Of a stretch of 7,206 nt of DNA, positions 1 to 6,530 are shown in pieces. Position 1 is the first letter of the stretch. Every line of letters starts with the position of its first letter. A program made the position numbers and the translations under genes. The stretch is from positions 1 to 7,206 of the forward strand of contig CAMLRH010000134.1 of NCBI GenBank assembly GCA_946482375.1. Reading direction: 5' to 3'. Origin of the DNA: an uncultured Caulobacteraceae bacterium. Lineage in GTDB: Bacteria; Pseudomonadota; Alphaproteobacteria; Caulobacterales; Caulobacteraceae. The notes below the pieces were generated by a model. The model had not been told where the DNA came from. It saw only the letters and a program-made list of their open reading frames with translations, and made no database searches.

Positions 1-445
1 CGAGATCGCCATGCTCTGCGACTTCGTCATCGCCGCCGATACCGCGAAATTCGGCCAGCCGGAGATCAACCTCGGCGTCATGCCCGGCATCGGCGGCACC
101 CAGCGGCTGACGCGCTTCGTCGGCAAGTCCAAGGCGATGGACATGATCCTGACGGCCCGGATGATGGACGCCGCCGAGGCCGAGCGGGCCGGGCTGGTCA
201 GCCGCATCGTCCCCGCCGACAAGCTGATGGACGAGGCGCTGGCGGCGGCCGCCAAGATCGCCTCGCTGTCGCCGCTGGCGGTGATGATGAACAAGGAGTT
301 GGTGCAGGCGGCCTACGAGACCACGCTGACCACTGGCGTGGCGCTGGAGCGGCGGCTGTTCCACTCCCTCTTCGCCTTCGAGGACCAGAAGGAGGGCATG
401 GCCGCCTTCGTCGAGAAGCGGAAACCGGACTTCAAGGGGCGGTGA
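1..445 (+). CDS. Enoyl-CoA hydratase (crotonase family), 3' part only
   Basis: The gene is cut by the left window edge; the reading frame is open from base 2 and ends with TGA at 443-445. The product closely resembles mitochondrial-type short-chain enoyl-CoA hydratase, which hydrates trans-2-enoyl-CoA to 3-hydroxyacyl-CoA in fatty-acid beta-oxidation in the cytoplasm. Both catalytic glutamates can be placed. The first is the codon at 2-4 (E-I-A-M-L-C-D). The second is at 62-64 in F-G-Q-P-E-I, 20 residues later, the spacing seen between Glu144 and Glu164 of the rat enzyme. P-G-x-G-G-T-Q-R-L and the C-terminal F-V-E-K-R-K-P-D-F are also typical. The active half of the fold and the whole C-terminus are present; only the N-terminal part with the oxyanion-hole strand is missing. 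No terminator follows, and the rpsT promoter starts two bases after the stop, so read-through into rpsT is possible. Paralogues acting on other acyl-CoAs cannot be excluded. Confidence 0.93.
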   Translation, partial: EIAMLCDFVIAADTAKFGQPEINLGVMPGIGGTQRLTRFVGKSKAMDMILTARMMDAAEAERAGLVSRIVPADKLMDEALAAAAKIASLSPLAVMMNKELVQAAYETTLTTGVALERRLFHSLFAFEDQKEGMAAFVEKRKPDFKGR

Positions 446-447
446 CA

Positions 448-476
448 TTGACCGCTCTGGGCTCCTGACGTATAGC
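448..476 (+). promoter_or_regulatory. Housekeeping sigma promoter of rpsT
   Basis: TTGACC at 448-453 and TATAGC at 471-476 are separated by exactly 17 bases. The -35 element continues as TTGACCG, close to the TTGACGS consensus reported for Caulobacter housekeeping promoters. Transcription should start near 483, giving a leader of about 50 bases before the rpsT ATG. This is the best-formed sigma-70-type promoter in the window, as expected for a ribosomal protein gene. Confidence 0.72.
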
Positions 477-493
477 CCGCCGCTTCCAATTTC

Positions 494-507
494 GTGGGGT
501 AACCCAC
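494..507 (+). other. Hairpin with GUAA tetraloop in the rpsT leader
   Basis: GTGGG (494-498) and CCCAC (503-507) form a perfect 5-bp stem closed by GTAA, a GNRA-type tetraloop. It lies about 11 bases after the predicted transcription start and 13 bases upstream of the GAGG ribosome-binding site (521-524). S20 represses its own translation in E. coli, so a role in feedback is conceivable, but the stem is short and this is inference. Confidence 0.45.
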
Positions 508-534
508 CCTATCCGTTTTCGAGGTTCGACACCC

Positions 535-804
535 ATGGCCAATAACCCCGGCGCCAAGAAGGCCATCCGCAAGATCGCGCGCCGCACCGAGGTCAACAAG
601 GCTCGCCGCTCGCGCGTGCGGACCTACCTGCGCAAGCTCGAGGAAGCCCTGGCCGCCGGCGACGCCAAGGTCGCGGGCGAAAGCTTCCGCGAAGCCCAGT
701 CAGAGCTGATGCGGGCCGTTTCCAAGGGCGTCGTTCACAAGAACACCGCCGCCCGGAAAGTCTCCCGTCTGGCCGCGCAGCTGAAGAAGCTCGCCGCCGC
801 CTAA
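535..804 (+). CDS. rpsT: 30S ribosomal protein S20
   Basis: The 89-residue, strongly basic protein matches bacterial S20 (87 residues in E. coli) from end to end. It starts M-A-N, carries the A-R-R-S-x-x-R-T segment near residues 23-30, and has the conserved H-K-N-x-A-A-R-K stretch near residues 68-75. S20 binds 16S rRNA early in assembly of the 30S subunit as a three-helix bundle. The ATG at 535 follows GAGG at 521-524 with a 10-base spacing, and the M-A-N start is conserved, so the start is secure. The gene is monocistronic by its signals: its own promoter at 448-476 and a strong terminator at 859-898. The gene lies directly upstream of dnaA, as I remember it in Caulobacter. Confidence 0.98.
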   Translation: MANNPGAKKAIRKIARRTEVNKARRSRVRTYLRKLEEALAAGDAKVAGESFREAQSELMRAVSKGVVHKNTAARKVSRLAAQLKKLAAA

Positions 805-858
805 GGATTGGGCGCCCGCGACGGCCTGTCGCGGATAATTCTTTAAATACACTAGCTT

Positions 859-898
859 AGCGGGCCGAGCGGAGATTCTCCGCCGGCCCGCTTTCGTT
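859..898 (+). terminator. Intrinsic terminator of rpsT
   Basis: AGCGGGCCG (859-867) pairs perfectly with CGGCCCGCT (884-892). After a single bulged A (868) the stem continues with GCGGAG (869-874) against CTCCGC (878-883), leaving a 3-base loop. The result is a hairpin of about 15 bp. It is followed by TTCGTTGT, a weak T-tract. It lies 54 bases after the rpsT stop and separates rpsT from dnaA. A GATTC (GANTC) site lies at its apex (874-878). Confidence 0.8.
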
Positions 899-989
899 GT
901 GCGGCGCAAACCGGCCTGCGACGAATCCGCTCGCTGAACAAGCTCGACGTTGGTGCATTCCCTTGCGGGATTTAGGCCTTTCCGGAGTC
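874..989. promoter_or_regulatory. Cluster of three GANTC (CcrM-type) methylation sites upstream of dnaA
   Basis: GATTC at 874-878, GAATC at 923-927 and GAGTC at 985-989 all match GANTC. In Caulobacter this is the target of the cell-cycle methyltransferase CcrM, and dnaA transcription is known to depend on methylation of such promoter sites. The 985-989 site lies about 22 bases upstream of the -10-like element at 1012-1019, near a -35 position. The bases are seen directly; the regulatory role is carried over from Caulobacter. Confidence 0.6.
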
Positions 990-1011
990 AACAGAAATAT
1001 GACACGGCGGA

Positions 1012-1019
1012 GCTAAATT
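1012..1019 (+). promoter_or_regulatory. Candidate -10 element of the dnaA promoter
   Basis: GCTAAATT matches seven of eight positions of the Caulobacter housekeeping -10 consensus GCTANAWC. No good TTGACG-like -35 is found at the right distance; the region instead holds the GANTC site at 985-989, which would suit an activator-dependent promoter. Transcription would start near 1026 and give a leader of about 185 bases before ATG 1212. The rest of the gap between the rpsT terminator and dnaA shows no other convincing promoter. Confidence 0.4.
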
Positions 1020-1140
1020 TCCCGCTTGCGAGCCCAAAGCCGCTGGCTACTCTGAAAGCCTCAGACGGACTTCCATGTACTGGAAAGAAGGGGCCGGGGA
1101 CGCATAGCGGACCCCCGAACGAACCCTCGTGTCCGCTGAG

Positions 1141-1175
1141 CGCCGGCCCCGGCTTTGGGGGCTTTGAGGCCGGCG
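1141..1175 (+). other. GC-only hairpin in the dnaA leader
   Basis: CGCCGGCC (1141-1148) and GGCCGGCG (1168-1175) form a perfect 8-bp stem around a 19-base loop. The loop contains GGCTTTG twice (1151-1157 and 1160-1166). The stem ends 19 to 61 bases before the candidate dnaA start codons at 1194, 1212 and 1236, so it could affect ribosome access. There is no T-tract, so it is unlikely to be a terminator. Confidence 0.45.
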
Positions 1176-1211
1176 GTGGGATGGTTGCTCGAGATGATGC
1201 GGGTGGGGCTG

Positions 1212-2630
1212 ATGACGAACAGGGGCTATGCGAACATGCCGGCGCAAACGCCAGTGGGCGCCCTTTGGGGCAAAGCTTGTCAGGCGCTGAGGAGAGAGCT
1301 CGGCGACGACACTTTCGGCTCGTGGCTGGCGCAGGCTTCCGTGCGCGAAGGCCCGGGCGGCGTGCTGGTGCTGGTGACTCCGACCGGCACGGCCCGTGAC
1401 TGGATCCGCCGCAACGCCTGGCGTCGCATTGGCGAACTCTGGGCGCAGAACGACCCGCAGGGCCGTCGTCTCGACCTCAAGTCACGGACGGAGTTCGACG
1501 CCGGCGGCGAGCCGATCGCCGAAGTTATCGAAATCGCCCAGCCCGTTTCCAGCGACCTGCCGACCGTGGCGCCGGTTAGCGCGCCGTCGCGTACGGCCGG
1601 GCTGCAGGAGCGGTTCACCTTCGACACCTTCGTGCCAGGCCCCGCCAACGAATTCGCCCATGCGGTGGCGCGGCGCGTCGCCTCCTGGTCGGACGGCCAC
1701 TTCAACCCGGTCGTCTTCCACGGTCCTTACGGCTTTGGGAAAACCCACCTGCTGAACGCGCTGGCCTGGGAAGCCATGCGCACAGCGCCGGACAAGAAGG
1801 TGGTCTACCTGACCGCCGAGCGCTTCCTGTCGACCTTCGTACGCGCGGTGATGGATCGCCAGACCGCCGCCTTCAAGGAAGAGCTGCGCGCCGCGGACCT
1901 CCTGCTGATCGACGACGTTCACTTCGTCGGCGGCAAGCAGTCGACGCAGGAGGAGCTGTTCCACACCCTGACCGCGCTGATGGAGGATGGCCGTCGCGTC
2001 GTCTTCTCCGCCGACCGGCCGCCTTCGGCGCTGACCGAGATCGACGCCCGCCTGCGCTCGCACCTTTCGGCGGGCCTCGTTTGCGGCATCGAGCCGGCCG
2101 ACCGCACCCTTCGGCTGGGCATCCTCGAGCGTAAGCTCGACCATCTCGGCCGCCAGCAGGGCTTTTCCGGCAAGGCCCGCAGCGACGTGCTGCAGTTCCT
2201 CGCCGACCGGTTCACCGACAGCGTGCGCGAGCTGGAGGGGGCGCTGAACACCCTCGTCGCTCGCATCGGGGACGGCATGGGGCGTCTCACCCTCGATGAG
2301 GCGCAGGCGATCCTGCGCCCGCACCTGCGCGGCGCCGAAAAGCGCATCACCATCGACGACATCCAGAAGGCGACGGCCGAGCACTTCGGACTCAAGCAGG
2401 CAGACCTGCTGTCGGAACGCCGCAACCGCTCGGTGGCCCGTCCGCGGCAGGCGGCCATGTGGCTGGCCAAGCAACTGACCACCCGTTCGCTGCCCGACAT
2501 CGGCCGCCGCTTCGGGGGCCGCGACCATACCACCGTCCTGCACGCCGTGCGCCGCATCGAGGCGCTCAAGGTCGACGACCCGGTGCTGACCCGCGACCTC
2601 GAGACCCTGACGCGAAAGCTGCGGGGCTAG
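1212..2630 (+). CDS. dnaA: Chromosomal replication initiator DnaA
   Basis: DnaA is the AAA+ initiator that binds DnaA boxes at the origin, melts DNA and loads helicase. Numbering from ATG 1212 gives 472 residues. Domain I is near 15-80, followed by a short linker rich in P, S and V (about 96-130). The ATPase core has Walker A G-P-Y-G-F-G-K-T (171-178), Walker B L-L-I-D-D (231-235), sensor 1 near 263-270 and sensor 2 Arg339 in V-R-E-L-E-G-A-L-N. Domain IV carries the signature G-G-R-D-H-T-T-V-L-H-A (435-445). His284 occupies the usual arginine-finger position. The start is uncertain: ATG 1212 gives M-T-N-R-G, resembling the remembered Caulobacter M-T-M-K-G start. ATG 1194, ATG 1236 (preceded by AGGGG) and TTG 1155 are alternatives, and none has a strong Shine-Dalgarno. 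Expression is probably cell-cycle controlled through the GANTC sites upstream. The gene ends just before the inverted repeat pair. Confidence 0.97.
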   Translation: MTNRGYANMPAQTPVGALWGKACQALRRELGDDTFGSWLAQASVREGPGGVLVLVTPTGTARDWIRRNAWRRIGELWAQNDPQGRRLDLKSRTEFDAGGEPIAEVIEIAQPVSSDLPTVAPVSAPSRTAGLQERFTFDTFVPGPANEFAHAVARRVASWSDGHFNPVVFHGPYGFGKTHLLNALAWEAMRTAPDKKVVYLTAERFLSTFVRAVMDRQTAAFKEELRAADLLLIDDVHFVGGKQSTQEELFHTLTALMEDGRRVVFSADRPPSALTEIDARLRSHLSAGLVCGIEPADRTLRLGILERKLDHLGRQQGFSGKARSDVLQFLADRFTDSVRELEGALNTLVARIGDGMGRLTLDEAQAILRPHLRGAEKRITIDDIQKATAEHFGLKQADLLSERRNRSVARPRQAAMWLAKQLTTRSLPDIGRRFGGRDHTTVLHAVRRIEALKVDDPVLTRDLETLTRKLRG

Positions 2631-2631
2631 T

Positions 2632-2677
2632 TGCGTCCTTCGACACGCCCGCTGCGCGGGCTGCTCAGGATGACTAA
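2632..2677 (+). repeat. Palindromic (REP-like) repeat, copy 1
   Basis: The element begins two bases after the dnaA stop. In order it has TGCGT, CC, TTCGACAC, a stem-loop (GCCCGC, loop TGC, GCGGGC; 2647-2661), TGCTCA, GG and ATGACTAA. TCCT (2636-2639) also pairs with AGGA (2667-2670) as an outer stem. It forms an inverted pair with copy 2 across a 15-base spacer. Elements of this general type, with TTCGACAC and CTCAGGATGA, are familiar to me as dispersed intergenic repeats in Alphaproteobacteria; membership in such a family is inference. It may end transcription from dnaA, although no T-tract is present. Confidence 0.7.
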
Positions 2678-2692
2678 TTCAGAGCAGCAAAG

Positions 2693-2737
2693 TTAGTCAT
2701 GGTGAGCAGCGCCGTCAGGCGCGTGTCGAACCACGCA
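2693..2737 (-). repeat. Palindromic (REP-like) repeat, copy 2, overlapping the hydrolase 3' end
   Basis: Read on the minus strand it has the same modules as copy 1: TGCGT, GG, TTCGACAC, a stem-loop (GCGCC, loop TGAC, GGCGC; 2722 down to 2709), TGCTCA, CC and ATGACTAA. The single-stranded parts are identical to copy 1. Both stems differ in sequence but still pair: outer TGGT/ACCA instead of TCCT/AGGA, and inner GCGCC/GGCGC instead of GCCCGC/GCGGGC. The stop codon of the minus-strand hydrolase (2715-2717) is in the apical loop. Together the two copies could also form one large cruciform. Confidence 0.7.
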
Positions 2738-3614
2738 CACCGTGCGCCGAGAAAAATTCCAGCATGCGCCGCCAGCCATCCTCGGCGGCCATGGGGTCGT
2801 AGCTGGGCCGATAGTCGGCATGGAAGCCGTGCTCGGAGCGGGCGTAGACCATGATGTCGCTGCCGGTTTTGCCGGCCGCGGCCAGCGCCGCGCTCATCTT
2901 CTCCACGTCGCTTAGCGGGATGCCTTGGTCGCGGCCACCGTAGAGGCCGAGCACCGGGGCCTTCAGATCATCGGCGATATCGACGGGCCAGTGTCTGCCC
3001 GGCTGACCCATGAACTCACCGGCCGCAGGGGCGGTCAGCTTGCCGTACCAGGCCACGCCGCAGTCGAAGCGGTCGGTGAGCGCGCAGGCCAGCCACGTCA
3101 CCGCGCCGCCCCAGCAGAAACCGGTGACGGCGGCCTTCTTCACATCGGCGTACTTCTGCCCCTTCAGGAAGGTCATGGCCGCGTCGATGTCGCCCAGCAC
3201 CTGCGCCTCGCTCGCCCGCTCGACGATGCGGGCGATCACGGCGAAATCGGTCATCGGCGCGGGATCGCCGTGGCGGACGAAGAAGTCCGGCGCGATGGCC
3301 ACGTAGCCAGCCTTGGCCAGCCGGCGGCAGACGTCGCGGATGTACTCGTGGATGCCGAACACCTCCGAGACGACCACGACAACCGGGTGCCGGCCGCGCT
3401 TGTCCGGCCGCGCCAGATAGGCCGGGATCGGCCGGTCGGCGGCGGGAAGCTGGACGACCTCGCCGATGAGGCCCTGCTCGTCGGTGGTGATCGGCTGGGC
3501 CCGGGCGCTGAGCGCGAAGGCCGCGTACCCGGCGAAGAAGACGCCGCCGAACAGCCGCCGGGAGAGGTCGAGGTCGCCGGGGCGGGGGCCTTCCGGGCGG
3601 GTGAGACTGACCAT
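2715..3614 (-). CDS. Dienelactone hydrolase-family protein with Tat signal
   Basis: The 299-residue protein is an alpha/beta hydrolase of the dienelactone hydrolase family (COG0412 type). The catalytic triad can be assigned by motif: Cys167 in G-F-C-W-G-G, Asp229 in G-G-R-D-Q-G and His262 in S-E-H-G-F-H. Glu84 in S-E-V-F-G-I matches the Glu that activates the cysteine in the classical enzyme. The N-terminus holds a twin-arginine signal, S-R-R-L-F (18-22), then a hydrophobic stretch and A-R-A before Gln40, so export to the periplasm is likely. The ATG at 3614 is preceded by AAGGAGGA (3628 down to 3621), 6 bases away, which fixes the start. It follows alkB by 23 bases on the same strand and is probably cotranscribed. 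The last residues and the stop come from repeat copy 2. The natural substrate is unknown; many family members act on esters or lactones other than dienelactone. Confidence 0.9.
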   Translation of the reverse strand: MVSLTRPEGPRPGDLDLSRRLFGGVFFAGYAAFALSARAQPITTDEQGLIGEVVQLPAADRPIPAYLARPDKRGRHPVVVVVSEVFGIHEYIRDVCRRLAKAGYVAIAPDFFVRHGDPAPMTDFAVIARIVERASEAQVLGDIDAAMTFLKGQKYADVKKAAVTGFCWGGAVTWLACALTDRFDCGVAWYGKLTAPAAGEFMGQPGRHWPVDIADDLKAPVLGLYGGRDQGIPLSDVEKMSAALAAAGKTGSDIMVYARSEHGFHADYRPSYDPMAAEDGWRRMLEFFSAHGVRGSTRA

Positions 3615-3637
3615 GGGCGCTCCTCCTTAAGCGGAGC

Positions 3638-4243
3638 CTAGCTCGCGGGACGCGCCCGGCGAAGGGTCAGGTTGATGCGCCCGCCACCCGCAATGAGCCG
3701 CGAGGAGCCCGCGAGCACGCGGTCGACGCCGTGGAAAGCCAACCTCGCCTCCCCCGCCAGCATGCAGACGTCGCCAGAGGCCAGCCGCACCGAAGTCGTG
3801 GGATCGCTCCGCTTCGTCCCGCCGATGCGGAAGACGGCCGTGTCGCCCAGCGACACCGACAGCACCGGAAAGCCGAAGTCGGCCTCGTCGCGGTCCTGAT
3901 GCAGGCCCATCTTCGCCCCGTCCCGGTAGAGGTTCACGAGGCAGGCGTCGGGCGGTGTGGCCCGATCGCAGAGCTCCGCCCACAGATCGAGGAGCACCCC
4001 CGGTATGGCCGGCCAGGCCATACCCGTCACCGGATGCACCGGCTCGTAGCGGTAGCCGCGCGCGTCGGTGACCCAGCAGAGGGGCCCAAGCCCGGTCATC
4101 TCGACGCTCATCGGCTTTCCGCCGGGCGTCAGCGGCCGGTGGAAGGGCGCGGTTTCAGCCGCCTTCAGCACCTCGCGCACGAGGGAAACCTGGGCGTCGC
4201 GCCCCAGCTTTCCGGGCAGCAGGCGAAATCCGGCGGGGCTCAT
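3638..4243 (-). CDS. alkB: Alpha-ketoglutarate-dependent DNA/RNA dealkylase AlkB
   Basis: AlkB removes methyl groups from 1-methyladenine and 3-methylcytosine in DNA and RNA by Fe(II)/2-oxoglutarate-dependent oxidation. The 201-residue product aligns along its length with E. coli AlkB (216 residues). The iron ligands are His115 and Asp117 in L-H-Q-D-R-D-E and His171 in A-F-H-G. The 2-oxoglutarate contacts are Asn104, Tyr106, Arg189 and Arg195 in R-I-N-L-T-L-R. The T-P-G-G-x-x-M-S-V-x-M-T lid region is at 39-50. The start at ATG 4243 is the only credible one: the frame stays open to 4672 but would then run antisense into dnaK, and no GTG or TTG lies close upstream. AAGAG a few bases upstream is a weak Shine-Dalgarno. 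It is divergent from dnaK and leads a likely operon with the hydrolase. No adaptive-response (Ada) gene is in view. Confidence 0.93.
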   Translation of the reverse strand: MSPAGFRLLPGKLGRDAQVSLVREVLKAAETAPFHRPLTPGGKPMSVEMTGLGPLCWVTDARGYRYEPVHPVTGMAWPAIPGVLLDLWAELCDRATPPDACLVNLYRDGAKMGLHQDRDEADFGFPVLSVSLGDTAVFRIGGTKRSDPTTSVRLASGDVCMLAGEARLAFHGVDRVLAGSSRLIAGGGRINLTLRRARPAS

Positions 4244-4248
4244 GATCT

Positions 4249-4276
4249 CTTGCGGCGGGGCATCGGGTTCCCATAT
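4249..4276 (+). promoter_or_regulatory. Heat-shock (sigma-32 type) promoter of dnaK
   Basis: CTTGCGG (4249-4255) and CCCATAT (4270-4276) are 14 bases apart. The second is a perfect match to the sigma-32 -10 consensus CCCATNT, and the first has the invariant CTTG of the -35 consensus CTTGAAA. Transcription would start near 4283, giving a dnaK leader of about 160 bases. A sigma-32 promoter is established for the Caulobacter dnaKJ operon. No CIRCE operator and no convincing housekeeping promoter is seen between here and dnaK. The -35 lies only 5 bases beyond the alkB start codon. Confidence 0.75.
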
Positions 4277-4326
4277 GCGGCGTCGAAGCGAGGCCTTCCC
4301 TCTGATCGAGTGAAAGGCTACGCATC

Positions 4327-4348
4327 CGGGCCGCTTACGGCCCGTAAG
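4327..4348 (+). other. Alternative hairpins in the dnaK leader
   Basis: CGGGCCG (4327-4333), loop CTTA, CGGCCCG (4338-4344) is a perfect 7-bp GC stem. A second, mutually exclusive stem, CTTACG (4334-4339) with CGTAAG (4343-4348), shares the same bases. The sequence after them, TTTGACC, has only a short T run. It lies about 45 bases into the predicted dnaK transcript. A role in mRNA stability or attenuation is possible but unproven. Confidence 0.4.
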
Positions 4349-4445
4349 TTTGACCGTATCGAACCGGGGACGGAGCGAGAAGAAACGGGGCGCTTCCTGC
4401 AAGGCCCTTCCACCGCCGTCCGCCAGTAAGGAGCGAACGACCGCG

Positions 4446-6362
<1,917 letters not shown>

Positions 6363-6379
6363 CGTTTCGCCCCATGGCC

Positions 6380-6468
6380 GCGACGGTCCCCGAATGCCAT
6401 TTGCCTGCTCCGGGGAACGTCGCCGCCGCCTTCGCGAAGGCAAGGACGCTCCCGCCCCGAAGCTTCGG
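6380..6468 (+). other. Three consecutive hairpins between dnaK and dnaJ
   Basis: The first stem pairs GCGACG (6380-6385) and TCCCCG (6387-6392) with CGGGGA (6411-6416) and CGTCGC (6418-6423), with one G/A mismatch and an 18-base loop. The second is the 14-base perfect palindrome GCCTTCGCGAAGGC (6428-6441). The third is the 12-base palindrome CCGAAGCTTCGG (6457-6468). No T-tract follows any of them. The 168-base intercistronic gap contains no ORF or promoter that I can support. The hairpins may partly stop transcription or set mRNA processing, lowering DnaJ relative to DnaK; this is inference. Confidence 0.5.
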
Positions 6469-6530
6469 CTTGACGTGTGGCGGGGGCAGTCCCACCTCCA
6501 ACCAAACCCGTGTGATGTGCGAACGCTGAG

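Noticed and set aside
830..838. CGCGGATAA as a DnaA box
   Set aside because: It has two mismatches to TGTGGATAA and no neighbouring boxes; one such match is not enough to claim autoregulation or an origin.
843..860. TTAA half-site near 843 as a CtrA box
   Set aside because: No second TTAA lies 7 bases away, so the TTAA-N7-TTAA pattern is not met.
950..1399. Open frame from TTG 950 through the dnaA leader
   Set aside because: It spans the dnaA promoter region and overlaps dnaA domain I in another frame, with no homology visible.
1482..2543. Long open frame antisense to dnaA (353 codons)
   Set aside because: It has no recognisable motifs, lies wholly within dnaA, and is the usual by-product of GC-rich codon use.
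2925..3641. Plus-strand open frame opposite the hydrolase (238 codons)
   Set aside because: The minus strand encodes a complete enzyme with triad, Tat signal and strong Shine-Dalgarno; this frame has no features.
4350..4378. TTGACCG at 4350-4356 as a second dnaK promoter
   Set aside because: No -10-like sequence is found at either the 17-base or the Caulobacter-type spacing.
4244..4445. CIRCE operator upstream of dnaK
   Set aside because: No TTAGCACTC-N9-GAGTGCTAA inverted repeat or close variant is present.
6470..6498. TTGACG at 6470-6475 as a dnaJ promoter
   Set aside because: The bases at the expected -10 position are GC-rich and match no consensus.
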